Positions 18,643-26,533 of a stretch of 64,000 bases of DNA are shown piece after piece (position 1 is the stretch's first letter; each line of letters starts with the position of its first letter). The stretch is from Oscillatoriales cyanobacterium (GTDB taxonomy: Bacteria; Cyanobacteriota; Cyanobacteriia; Cyanobacteriales; Microcoleaceae): the NCBI GenBank assembly GCA_004293365.1, contig RDYN01000022.1, positions 1 to 64,000 of the forward strand. The letters are read 5' to 3'. A program made the position numbers and the translations under genes. The notes below the pieces were generated by a model. The model was not told where the DNA came from, did no database searches, and saw only the letters and a list, made by a program, of their open reading frames with translations.

Positions 18643-19324
18643 TCAACAGGATAACAGTCCGAATGGCACTAAGTTAAGGAGAAATAGACGGGCGATTGAT
18701 ACCAGTTCAGAATCGTCAACAAGTTCTTATCATCTATTATCTTTTCCCTTAGAAGGGAAAATAGAAGCGAAAAACTACCCTTTTCAACTATATACACTTG
18801 GTGAGAACAAATTTTCCATTACAACCAAAAACTATCCCATAATTTATCAAGAACATAAATTTGACAATCTCCAAAAACAAAAAAATAAATTTAAAATAGG
18901 GGAAATAGATAAATTATTGACCTTTGAAGAAATACTGAAATACGGTATTGAGTCTATTAAATTGAAGGATGATTATCTCTTTAATCGTATTCGTGAGTTA
19001 AAAGAATTATGCGATTGTGAAGAAGAGTATGATGTTTCTTTGGACTCGCTTAAGACAATGTTTATATTTGTTGAAGCAATTGGAAACATTTCTAAACCTA
19101 GTAGCTTAACAGTAAGTGAAAGTGGTCTTTTTTATTTAGAATGGGAAAGAGATAAAAATAATTCAATAACCGTGCGATTCAAGAAAGATTACTTTTTAGA
19201 CTATGTTATTTTTAAGCCAAGTTTGCATATAGATAAACGAATTATTTTTAATGGTTCGATGTATGCTCTAGATCTAGTTGATTTTCTTAAGGATTTAAAC
19301 CTAAAAATACACCAACAAATATAA
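18623..19324 (+). CDS. Uncharacterised protein, 233 aa, AT-rich cassette gene 2
   Basis: ATG 18623 overlaps the end of the preceding gene; GGAGG lies 10 bp before it (18612-18616). The N-terminal 40 residues are polar and probably disordered (NRRAIDTSSESSTSSYH). The rest is mixed alpha/beta with many Lys/Phe/Tyr and no transmembrane segment. A CDCEEEYD stretch could be a metal or turn site. No family is recognised and no catalytic triad stands out. Its position between a DUF3467-like protein and the third gene, all on one strand with short or no gaps, marks a three-protein module. Confidence 0.7.
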   Translation: MKPTIGNQQDNSPNGTKLRRNRRAIDTSSESSTSSYHLLSFPLEGKIEAKNYPFQLYTLGENKFSITTKNYPIIYQEHKFDNLQKQKNKFKIGEIDKLLTFEEILKYGIESIKLKDDYLFNRIRELKELCDCEEEYDVSLDSLKTMFIFVEAIGNISKPSSLTVSESGLFYLEWERDKNNSITVRFKKDYFLDYVIFKPSLHIDKRIIFNGSMYALDLVDFLKDLNLKIHQQI

Positions 19325-19339
19325 ACAATAAATATAAAA

Positions 19340-19774
19340 ATGACAGAGATAAAAGCTGGTAATGTTGCGCGCTATTGTAAGCCTTCAAATTTAAACACTA
19401 ATGGAATACCACAGACTTCTGCGTTTCAAAGACGAACAGAACCTAAAGAAAAATATTTATCTGTCTATTTGCTTGATTTCTTTGACAAAGAAACTGAATT
19501 AGAAAATATTATAGAAATTAAAAAATATATGACAGAAGTAACAGGTTTTACTTGCAAACCTAATGGCTCTTTTGCTATTCTTAATATACAAAAATCCAAA
19601 CATTATATTTTTGAAGAAATATCATCAGAGATTTTCTATAGGGAAAAGAGATTACCTCATTGTGGTCTTTTCCATGATGCTGAGGATCTATTAATTGCCA
19701 AGTTACTTGCTGAGTGCGTTGAAAATAATTATCTCATTAAAGATATCCCAGATTCAACAACTTCGCCCCCATAA
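19340..19774 (+). CDS. Uncharacterised protein, 144 aa, AT-rich cassette gene 3
   Basis: Starts 15 bp after the preceding stop. Pattern: VARYCKPSNLN near the N-terminus, SAFQRR, then LSVYLLDFF, a helix-rich middle, FAILNIQKSKHYI, and LPHCGLFHDAEDLLIAKLLAE at the C-terminus. I recall a widespread family of small uncharacterised proteins with the order R-x-x-KPS, SAF, LSV-x-x-L-x-x-F and a terminal H-x-x-x-x-G/F segment, often beside other small genes, but cannot verify it. No known catalytic motif. It may be an effector or partner of the upstream protein. Confidence 0.65.
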   Translation: MTEIKAGNVARYCKPSNLNTNGIPQTSAFQRRTEPKEKYLSVYLLDFFDKETELENIIEIKKYMTEVTGFTCKPNGSFAILNIQKSKHYIFEEISSEIFYREKRLPHCGLFHDAEDLLIAKLLAECVENNYLIKDIPDSTTSPP

Positions 19775-19995
19775 CCGTGCAAAAAATCTGGGGACTCCCC
19801 AAAACCTCTGCGGTGACTTTTCCGCACCACAAACGCAAAATCTCATCCTTAATGGGATTTAAGCTATGGCGGTTCTCTGTCTCTCGTTTGTATCGAAGTC
19901 TCGATGCTCTTTGCTAATATTATCAAGAGCGCTCTTCGCGCAACTATGTACCTAATTTATATGGGGCGCCAGGGGGAGCTAGACTCGACTATAAG
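19775..19995. other. Intergenic, no gene seen
   Basis: Short stretch after the AT-rich cassette with small G/C palindromes (GGGGCGCCAGGGGG near 19961). The last bases (ACTATAAG, 19988-19995) are the left copy of the target duplication of the MITE that follows. Confidence 0.5.
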
Positions 19996-20101
19996 CCAAT
20001 ACGGTTTACTTAAAATGGTCCGAAGAGAGGAACGAAGCAATCTCCGTATCTATTTTTCATAGGGTTTTACCCCCAGGGCGCCCTTAAGTAAACGGTATTG
20101 G
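19996..20101. mobile_element. 106-bp MITE with 18-bp inverted ends and 8-bp target duplication
   Basis: The ends CCAATACGGTTTACTTAA (19996-20013) and TTAAGTAAACGGTATTGG (20084-20101) are inverted repeats with one mismatch. The element is flanked by ACTATAAG on both sides (19988-19995 and 20102-20109). It is too short to code for anything; a transposase would have to act in trans. The parent insertion sequence is not in this window. Confidence 0.85.
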
Positions 20102-20202
20102 ACTATAAGCGACATTTATTATGAGTTTAAGCCTTAACTTGACACAATAATAGGCAATTCTCACCGTACATTATCGCAAATTAACCTTCAAAAAATTTGA
20201 TT

Positions 20203-21598
20203 ATGCAACGCGAAAGTCATGCAATTATTATGGGCGGCAGTTTAGCAGGAATGTTGGCTGCTAGAGTATTAGCAAAACACTTCGATCGCGTAAGTATTGT
20301 TGAACGAGATTTTTTTCCCGAAAAACCCGCCCCCCGCCCCGGTATTCCTCAATCCCGTCACCTGCACATCCTTTTGACTCGTGGAAAAATCATCCTAGAA
20401 CAGTTGTTTCCCGGCTTGGAAAACGAACTGATAGCTCAAGGGTGCTCCGAGGTTAGATCCGAAGTCTATCGGGTGGTTTAGTCCGGCTGGTTGGGCGACA
20501 CATTTTACCCCCGATCCTGATGATTTAATTATGTTCAGTCGGGATTTACTCGATCGCCAAATTCGCCGCCGCTTGACAGAAAATACGAAGGTGCATTTCC
20601 TGGAAGGAGGGACTGTAACAGGGTTGCTGGCGAATACTCAGGGCACGGCGATTGCTGGAGTGTCGGTGCGTTTTCGCGATCGCCAAAACCCAGGTAACAT
20701 AAATGAAGAGAATTTGAATGCAGATTTAGTTGTCGATGCTAGCGGCAAAGTTTCTCAAACGCCTAAATGGTTGAAAAAACTCGGCTATGAACCGCCACCA
20801 GAAACCGTTATCAATGCTTTTGTGGGCTACGCTACGCGCATCTAGGAATGCAGCGGTAAATTGTCAGAGACAGCGCCAGTATTTGTATCAGGATCGCCGC
20901 CATTACGCACTCGCGGCGGTGCAATTTTCCCGATCGAAAGCAATCGCTGGCTGGTGACTCTCGGCGGGGGCGATCGCGATTATCCGCCCGCAGACGCAGC
21001 AGGTTTTGTAGAATTTGCGCGCAGTCTGCCAACTCCGATGATTTATGATGCGATTAAAGATGCAAAGGCGATCGCACCTGTGTATAGTTATCGAGGTACA
21101 GAAAACCGTTTGCGCCACTACGAACGCCTCTCCCATTATCCTGAAAATTTGGTAATTGTCGGCCATGCAGTTTGCGCTTTCAACCCTGTTTACGGCCAAG
21201 GAATGACGGTTGCTGGATTGGATGCTCAGATGCTGGATGAATGTCTGCAAAAACAGCGGCAGCGCTATCCTGAAGGCGATTTAACAGGCTTTGGGCGACA
21301 TTTTCAACAAAAACTCGCAAAATTACATACTATTCCTTGGACGTTTGCTATCAGCCAGGATTCGCGCTATCGGGGAAGTGAGGGTGCGAAACCAAACCTG
21401 GCTACGCGACTGACAATTAATTACATGGATCTGGTGTTAAAAGCGTTGACCACAGATGCGAAAGTTTGTCAAGCTTTTTTGGAAGTTCTGCACATGATTG
21501 AACCACCGACTTTACTTTTTCATCCTAAAATTGCGGTAAAGGCGATCGGGCAATTCGTCACCGGTAGGCAGAAGCTAGAAGCTAGAAAGCAGAATTAA
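20203..21598 (+). pseudogene. FAD-dependent monooxygenase, broken by a frameshift and a nonsense codon
   Basis: From ATG 20203 a Rossmann start HAIIMGGSLAGMLAARVL and VSIVERDFFPE is followed by PRPGIPQSRHLHILL. The frame is lost in the GGG run near 20471-20475; the next frame resumes with WFSPAGWATHFTPDPDDL and IMFSRDLLDRQIRRRL. Codon 20843-20845 (TAG) interrupts the same frame at GYATRI-stop-ECSGKLSE. The remainder carries GGAIFPIESNRWLVTLGG and the second FAD motif GHAVCAFNPVYGQGM. Rejoined length is ~465 aa, normal for hydroxylase/halogenase-like flavoproteins of this cyanobacterial type. Substrate unknown. Two independent lesions make this a pseudogene. Confidence 0.9.
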
Positions 21599-21620
21599 TA
21601 GAAAGACTTTTTTGCTAAGC

Positions 21621-21697
21621 GGTAAGGTGCGCATTGCGCACCCTACATATAGAGGTTCAGTAAGGTGCACATTGCGCACCCTACATATAGAGGTTCA
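21621..21697. repeat. Palindromic GGTGCGCATTGCGCACC repeat, two tandem copies
   Basis: Two units of about 38 bp, each TAAGGTGC(G/A)CATTGCGCACC followed by CTACATATAGAGGTTCA. The same core occurs at 52439-52558 with a different spacer. Family role unknown. Confidence 0.85.
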
Positions 21698-21721
21698 ACT
21701 GAGTCCTGACCAATTACCTAA

Positions 21722-21771
21722 TCCCTCCGCTTCGCTTCGCCCAATCCCTCCGCTTCGCTTCGCCCAATTAC
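21722..21771. repeat. Short tandem CCTCCGCTTCGCTTCGCC repeat
   Basis: Two ~23-bp units CCTCCGCTTCGCTTCGCCCA just beyond the 3' end of the acyltransferase gene. No coding role. Confidence 0.75.
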
Positions 21772-22625
21772 CTATTCCCAACCAAACAATCTAATTCCCG
21801 TTGCATTTGATTGGTAACTAAATCGAAACAAGCATCGACATAATCGCGATCGCCCGCCGCCTCTTTACCGTACTTCTCAAATACGATCGGTTCGCACACG
21901 CGAGTCCGAATTTGCACGGGAAAAGGCAGATTTGGCAAAGGCCCGATACTCAGTCCCCAAGGCAATCCCAAATACACCGGAAATACCACCGGATCGATGC
22001 CCAACAACCACGGCATACCGAATTCATGCAATTGCTTAACTTCTTCGTAAAAATCTGCCAAAACTATTAAAGTATCGTGGGCGCCGTGGGATATAATTGG
22101 TACGATCGGCACTTCTTCTCGCAATGCTAATTTAATAAATCCCTTGCGTCCGGCAAAGTAGATTTTATTCCGCAAGTGGTGGGGGCGAAAAGTATCTTCT
22201 GCGCCGCCCGGATAGACGAGAACCGGGGCATTTTTTCGCAAAGCTGCGATCGCCATTTTCGGATGCGCTTTGAGGGCGCCGCACTGCACAGCCATTCCAG
22301 CAATATCAGGAGAAACTTGCCAAACCGTCGGGTGCATCAATCCGTAGGCCAATCGTTCCGTACCGTATCTGTGGAACCATTCGTATAGGAACATAAACAT
22401 ATCAGGAGCGGCGATTCCTCCGTTGTGAGAGCCGACAACGAGCATTTTTCCGCTCGCGGGGACGTGGTGCCAGCCGTCGCTTTGTACGCGAAAATAGTAG
22501 CGGTACAGCCACTCCCAGACTGGCAGCAAAAGTTTAATGAAGTCGGGATTGCGATCGTCTAAGGATAATCCGTCAAAGCGAGATGTTTGGCTGTTGTTTC
22601 TGGGGCTGGATGCGGAATATTTCAT
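21768..22625 (-). CDS. PlsC/AGPAT-like acyltransferase
   Basis: 285 residues from ATG 22625. The family core is present: GKMLVVGSHNGGIAAPDMFM (the His...Asp motif region, in the HNGG-x4-D form typical of the TMEM68/DGAT-like branch), VYPGGAEDTFRP (the PxG/EGTR-equivalent block) and VPIVPIISHGA. It probably acylates a glycerolipid or another lipid alcohol at the membrane. In Synechocystis a distant relative (Slr2103) makes triacylglycerol and phytyl esters; whether this one does is not shown. A soluble protein with membrane-associating hydrophobic patches. It stands alone, transcribed leftward. Confidence 0.85.
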   Translation of the reverse strand: MKYSASSPRNNSQTSRFDGLSLDDRNPDFIKLLLPVWEWLYRYYFRVQSDGWHHVPASGKMLVVGSHNGGIAAPDMFMFLYEWFHRYGTERLAYGLMHPTVWQVSPDIAGMAVQCGALKAHPKMAIAALRKNAPVLVYPGGAEDTFRPHHLRNKIYFAGRKGFIKLALREEVPIVPIISHGAHDTLIVLADFYEEVKQLHEFGMPWLLGIDPVVFPVYLGLPWGLSIGPLPNLPFPVQIRTRVCEPIVFEKYGKEAAGDRDYVDACFDLVTNQMQRELDCLVGNR

Positions 22626-22832
22626 TGATTGGTGCTTAAGTGCGATCGGCGGTAAAAAAGTATTGTTTTAGTATTGCAAATTTTGGGGAATTGACATATA
22701 CTCAATTTATAATCGTAATTTGAGTATCAAAAATAAAAAAGTCACTATTTCCATTATTTTATATACATTCTCATAGTACAGCAAAAGACCGAGAAAAGTC
22801 AACACCATATTAGGCCATTTTTAACAGGTAAA
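22626..22832. promoter_or_regulatory. Intergenic with a dyad ATACTCAA...TTGAGTAT
   Basis: Between the acyltransferase start and the STAND gene stop. The dyad at 22698-22727 has 8-bp arms around a 14-bp AT-rich centre and lies ~75 bp upstream of the acyltransferase. It could be an operator or a weak terminator for the STAND gene; no T tract on the minus strand argues against the latter. Confidence 0.35.
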
Positions 22833-24179
22833 TCATAATTCTTGGACATACAGCCTCAAGACAGGTGGCAAAGTATAAAAACTTCCTGTTTTGTCAATGA
22901 AGCAACGCCGCGATAAAGATTGTAGGGCATTGAGCAAGTCTGGCGATCGCACTGTGCCATATTCTAGTAATTTTGCCAAGTTGACTGGTTTGCTTTCCCT
23001 ACAAAACAAGGAGAGGACTTGTTTTTCTATTTCCGATAAGTGGCTGAACTGCTGTTGCAAAACATCTTTCAAATCTTCGGGCAACAATACGGTATCATTT
23101 AATAATAATTCATTTGCGTCAATTCCCAACTCTTGAATCAGAGTTGCCACGCTTTTTAACCATAACGGATTCCCTTGGTAGCGGTGAATGAGTGCTTCGC
23201 AGTTATCGATTTCTGTTAATCCTTTATCTCTGAGTATTTCCCGCGCGGCCGCAGTGTCTAAGCCTGTGAGTTGTAAAATACGAATGGGAGTATTTTCGCT
23301 GGTGAGTTGAGGAACTTCTTTGGGTGGTTCCCAACCGATTAGCAGGAAGCAACTTTGATGGGATAATTTTTCTATTTGTTTAAATAAAGAGCGATATTCT
23401 TCGTATCCGGGTTTATATTTTCCTGCTAATTCGCCGCTGCTGAACAGGTTATGAATATCATCTAAGACTACTAAACACCGATGTTTTTGTAAATATTTAA
23501 TTAGGGGTAATACTTTCTGGTTAGTTGTGGGTGAGTCTTGCTTTTGGGACTGGGAGAAAAACTGGATTAAGTTGGCTTCAAATTCCGGGAGAGTGAGTGA
23601 TGTGTCGAGATTGCGCCAAATGACGTATTCAAACTCGTCTTTGATTTGTTGTACGAGTTGTACTGCTAGGGATGTTTTGCCGATGCCGAGTCCGCCGGTG
23701 ATGGTTATGAGGCGGCTGTTTTGTTGTAGAATCGAGGTTGTGAGGGTTTTAAGTTCGAGGGTGCGATCGTAGAAAGCACCTAATTCTGGCATTTCGCTTA
23801 AATCTTGATGCGAGGTTTCTTTATTTGGCGGGTGTGGATTTGGTATGTTTGGCGGATGTCTAGCTTCTCCACAGGTGTTGAAACTACTAATTGCTACGTT
23901 TTCAAAATTAGAGACATTTTCAAAGATAAACCTTCCCATTGCAGAGCGAAAATTAGTTTTATTAACCTCTTCGCCTAATTCCTCTGAAAGTGTTTGCCAT
24001 AATTTTGAGCCAATATCCCTGACATAACTCTCGTTACAGTGAATCTCATCGGCAATTTTGGTGTATTTCTCACCTTGCATGGTTCCCCGCAGAATCGCTT
24101 CTTGTAAGTCATCAAGGTGCTTACCGGTTTTGGCAAATACCATCTCATCAGCCATTTGTAACACTTCCTTAAGATTCAT
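22833..24179 (-). CDS. STAND (NB-ARC type) ATPase with cyanobacterial helical N-domain
   Basis: 448 residues from ATG 24179. The N-terminal ~85 residues (VLQMADEMVFAKTGKHLDDL, AILRGTMQGEKYTKIADE, CNESYVRDIGSKLW) are the helix-turn-helix-like domain that heads many cyanobacterial NB-ARC proteins. The NTPase follows with Walker A GGLGIGKTSLAVQL (~160), Walker B CLVVLDDIHNLF (~250) and sensor region FLLIGWEPP. The winged-helix part ends the chain (KQVLSLFCRESKPVNL, RRCFI). Unusually, there is no C-terminal WD40 or TPR sensor: the protein stops after the ARC2 region, so a partner may do the sensing. Possible immune or regulatory switch. Confidence 0.9.
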   Translation of the reverse strand: MNLKEVLQMADEMVFAKTGKHLDDLQEAILRGTMQGEKYTKIADEIHCNESYVRDIGSKLWQTLSEELGEEVNKTNFRSAMGRFIFENVSNFENVAISSFNTCGEARHPPNIPNPHPPNKETSHQDLSEMPELGAFYDRTLELKTLTTSILQQNSRLITITGGLGIGKTSLAVQLVQQIKDEFEYVIWRNLDTSLTLPEFEANLIQFFSQSQKQDSPTTNQKVLPLIKYLQKHRCLVVLDDIHNLFSSGELAGKYKPGYEEYRSLFKQIEKLSHQSCFLLIGWEPPKEVPQLTSENTPIRILQLTGLDTAAAREILRDKGLTEIDNCEALIHRYQGNPLWLKSVATLIQELGIDANELLLNDTVLLPEDLKDVLQQQFSHLSEIEKQVLSLFCRESKPVNLAKLLEYGTVRSPDLLNALQSLSRRCFIDKTGSFYTLPPVLRLYVQEL

Positions 24180-24216
24180 GCGGCATCGCAGATGTTGTGA
24201 TTTTCCATATTATACC

Positions 24217-24256
24217 CAACATTTTCCAACATTTTCTGGCATTTGCCAACATTTTT
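24217..24256. promoter_or_regulatory. Four tandem 10-bp elements upstream of the STAND gene
   Basis: CCAACATTTT occurs at 24217, 24227 and 24247, with a degenerate CTGGCATTTG at 24237, giving four consecutive units at exact 10-bp spacing (one helical turn). They lie 38-77 bp upstream of the STAND start and in the divergent promoter region shared with the gene at 24432. Likely binding sites for a cooperative DNA-binding protein, possibly the STAND protein's own N-domain. Confidence 0.6.
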
Positions 24257-24431
24257 CATGCGGGGGAGTTGGAGTAGCAAGCAAAATTGCCAGCAAAATA
24301 GAGCATTTTTTGCTTGACATTTTTTTGTTTTAAATTAATCATTGGTAAAAGTATTAAAGTATTAATTTATAAATTAATCATCAGAAGGTAGTCCCATTGT
24401 GTCTAGCTGCTTGCCGATACAGAGGTAAAAT

Positions 24432-24950
24432 ATGTCAGGTCAAGAACCAAGAAAGATCGCTTTTCTGGCTAATCAACTCCAGAGTAGATCGATCGTAAAA
24501 CAGGAAACTCAATCTGATATACAAGTTTATAAAGATACTCTTGCTGAAAGGTTTGCACTAGCGCCAACATCAGAAGAATTAGATAGGTTAATACAGCAGA
24601 GACGGAAAATCCAGGAATTAGATAGAGAAGCCAGCCAATTGAACCACGCAAAAGAATTGGCAAAAATTCAGATTCAAGACGCGAAACAAAAAGCTATTTT
24701 CCAACGCAGCCAACAAGTTGTAGCAAGTGTTGTTTCAATTATCATTGGTCTTTATTTTATGCAAGCTTTTCCTTTGGCATCTTTGTTGTTTTTGGTTTTA
24801 GGTTTAGCCAGACCTTTAGGTTATTCTTTAGGAGAGATAAGTGAGCTTTTTGGTGGATTGACAGGGCTTTCTAAAGAGTCAGATAAACTTCTATCTAATG
24901 GAAACGAGCAGGAAATCAGGTCTGAGGAGCTTACAGATGAAAGATACTAA
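24432..24950 (+). CDS. Coiled-coil membrane protein, 172 aa
   Basis: ATG 24432, upstream AGAGGTAAA. Residues 1-95 are charged and heptad-like (EELDRLIQQRRKIQELDREA), predicting a coiled coil. Two hydrophobic segments follow (~97-115 VVASVVSIIIGLYFM and ~118-135 LASLLFLVLGLARPL), then a short charged tail. Divergent from the STAND ATPase and overlapping the next gene by 14 bp. No family recognised. A small membrane protein beside a STAND ATPase could be its effector or anchor; this is inference. Confidence 0.75.
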   Translation: MSGQEPRKIAFLANQLQSRSIVKQETQSDIQVYKDTLAERFALAPTSEELDRLIQQRRKIQELDREASQLNHAKELAKIQIQDAKQKAIFQRSQQVVASVVSIIIGLYFMQAFPLASLLFLVLGLARPLGYSLGEISELFGGLTGLSKESDKLLSNGNEQEIRSEELTDERY

Positions 24951-25521
24951 ACTAGATTTAATCAGTACGTTCAAATTTGAAAAGCGACTTAAACTTTTTG
25001 TTGCGGTATATCTTTCATTAGTTTTGCTTGCAGTAACTGCTGTGTTAATCAAGATTGAGATGGCTACCGAGTTACAGCAGGCTTTGATAATTATTCTAGG
25101 CTTAATTACAATTGCTACTCTTGATGCGTTCAGAAAAGCTCTAGATAGTACAGGATCTTCTTTGGCTAATCAGTTTAACCAAATAATTTTGCAGGACGGA
25201 GGGCTTTACGTTAGTGGTAATTATACTGGCGATTATGTTTTTAGTAGAGACATTAATCAAGGAGGTGAAAAAACGAAAACTCTTGCTGAAGCTGCTGCTG
25301 AAATTCAGGAGCTTCTAATACAACTAGAGAAGTCAAAACCTAATGCTACTGAAGCTGAGAAGGTAGCCTACGTTAACGATGAAACCCCTCCCGCTTTAAA
25401 GTCTCGTGTAGCTAGTGCAGCCAAGGCTGGTGGTGAAGCGGCTGTGGATACTATTTTGGATAATAGTCCTTACGGTAACATTGCTAGAGCTGTTCTCAGA
25501 GCTTGGATATCTCTGGTTTAG
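24937..25521 (+). CDS. Membrane protein with NYTGDYV-type repeat motif, 194 aa
   Basis: Start at ATG 24937, with AGGAGC 7 bp upstream, overlapping the preceding gene in another frame. Two transmembrane segments (~20-40 LFVAVYLSLVLLAVTAVLI and ~47-62 QALIIILGLITIATL). Next is a Gly/Asn/Asp motif LYVSGNYTGDYVFSRDINQG, seen in many cyanobacterial proteins associated with NACHT/STAND and effector-like systems. The C-terminal helical domain (LAEAAAEIQELLIQLEKS, ALKSRVASAAKAGGEAAV, NIARAVLRAWI) is a recurrent cyanobacterial module. Function unknown. The context supports a conflict or signalling role with the STAND gene. Confidence 0.75.
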   Translation: MKDTKLDLISTFKFEKRLKLFVAVYLSLVLLAVTAVLIKIEMATELQQALIIILGLITIATLDAFRKALDSTGSSLANQFNQIILQDGGLYVSGNYTGDYVFSRDINQGGEKTKTLAEAAAEIQELLIQLEKSKPNATEAEKVAYVNDETPPALKSRVASAAKAGGEAAVDTILDNSPYGNIARAVLRAWISLV

Positions 25522-25638
25522 TTTAGTAGCTAGGGCAGAATAAGACGCACATTTTTTACTCACAATCTTACGTCTTGCATTGTCTTCATCCACTAAGCAC
25601 CAACTGATTGCTACAGAACAATCCAGTACAAACTGCAT
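25396..25638 (-). pseudogene. Truncated PIN-domain (VapC) toxin
   Basis: Starts at ATG 25638, overlapping the antitoxin stop by one base (TAATG). Only the first ~24 residues (MQFVLDCSVAISWCLVDEDN) look like a PIN domain, with the first catalytic Asp in place. The following residues are unlike PIN, and the frame ends at 80 instead of ~140 residues, running into the opposing gene's 3' end. The other three acidic residues are missing, so it should be inactive. Confidence 0.75.
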
Positions 25639-25910
25639 TAAAACCTGCGCCCTTCTTCAATCAGGGAACGTATTGAATTTTTATCCAAGGCAATTTCTTT
25701 ACGCAGTTGTAGCATTTTAGTAATTGCTGCTTGAATTGATTTTTTAGTAGTTAGCTTTCCCCAAGCGTTATACTTCGGTTTAACTTCCTCAGATGTTAGA
25801 GGCTGTACAACTACTAGAACTTCAACAGAAGTATCTTTAAACTCAGTGGGCATTTGGAGAAGCAATATACCATCGGTTCCAATATGCGATCGCAATTTCA
25901 TTGTTTCCAT
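25638..25910 (-). CDS. Antitoxin of the decayed PIN pair
   Basis: Start ATG 25910 or 25901 (METMKLRSHIGTDGIL or MKLRSHIGTDGIL). An upstream in-frame extension to 25988 is unlikely. About 86-90 residues. A beta-rich N-terminus (KLRSHIGTDGILLLQMP, VEVLVVVQPL) and a C-terminal SIRSLIEEGRRF tail match antitoxins that precede VapC genes in cyanobacteria. The tail is the part that normally blocks the PIN active site. With the toxin truncated it is an orphan. Confidence 0.75.
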   Translation of the reverse strand: METMKLRSHIGTDGILLLQMPTEFKDTSVEVLVVVQPLTSEEVKPKYNAWGKLTTKKSIQAAITKMLQLRKEIALDKNSIRSLIEEGRRF

Positions 25911-26043
25911 GTCAGACTCCAGAAACTTTGAGCAATTATAGTTTACCTCGAAGCTCTTGACCTTGACCAGTATCTTGACCCCGCCCAAAAACGGAAGCCC
26001 CCGACAATCATCACTGGATATCCCAACATTTTAGACCCAAGTT

Positions 26044-26103
26044 CAAGCTCCCAGATTCTCTGCGCTGCAAGTAAATCTAAAATCTAAAATCTAAAATCTA
26101 AAA
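26044..26103. repeat. AAGCTCCCAGATTCT...AATCTAAAATC repeat
   Basis: The block CAAGCTCCCAGATTCTC and TGCGCTGCAAGTAAATCTAA, followed by AATCTAAA units, recurs almost identically at 42275-42314 downstream of tnpB. It belongs to the low-complexity AATCTAAAATC group also found at 10.1 and 61.5 kb. Confidence 0.8.
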
Positions 26104-26139
26104 TCCACTGACGGATTGTATAGATGCTATTGAATGGGG

Positions 26140-26200
26140 AAGGCGAGATCCCCTGACACCAAATACCAAACAGTGCCATGATTCTACAAAGAGCATCGCC
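26140..26200 (+). repeat. Left 61-bp direct repeat flanking the ParE-type module
   Basis: AAGGCGAGATCCCCTGACAC continuing through CAAATACCAAACAGTG to the GATCGCC/CATCGCC end. A second copy in the same orientation at 26871-26931 differs at only a few positions. The two bracket the toxin-antitoxin pair. Confidence 0.85.
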
Positions 26201-26266
26201 AATTCCCTACTCATAGCGATCGAGACTCGTTATACTCAAAGTATCAATCCTCCACCAGATGCCGCG

Positions 26267-26533
26267 ATGACCATCAAAGAACTCCTGATCCAAGAAATCG
26301 ATAGCACCCCTGACGAACAGCTCGCCGATATTCTTAGCTTGGTGCGATCGCTCAAATCTACTCCACACCCCCAACTCAATACCTACGAACAACTGCTAGA
26401 GCGCATCGACTACCTCGAAGCCATCATCGGCATCCGCAAAGGACTTGAAAGCTTCGATCGAGGTGAAGGACTCCCAGCAGATAGAGCTATGAGGGCGCTA
26501 CAGCAGCAGTTCAACATTCCTCAGAGTCTATGA
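26267..26533 (+). CDS. Antitoxin of ParE-type pair, 88 aa
   Basis: Starts ATG 26267. Helical, acidic protein: IQEIDSTPDEQLADILSLVR at the N-terminus is common in small cyanobacterial antitoxins paired with RelE/ParE toxins. Its last codons overlap the toxin start by 4 bp (ATGA), which supports coupled translation. It would bind and silence the toxin and probably autoregulate the operon. Confidence 0.8.
   Translation: MTIKELLIQEIDSTPDEQLADILSLVRSLKSTPHPQLNTYEQLLERIDYLEAIIGIRKGLESFDRGEGLPADRAMRALQQQFNIPQSL

Noticed and set aside
20843-20845. Stop codon readthrough in the FAD monooxygenase
   Set aside because: An additional frameshift upstream makes simple pseudogene decay the better explanation.
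21612-21794. 60-residue plus-strand frame
   Set aside because: Translation of the GGTGCGCATTGCGCACC repeat.
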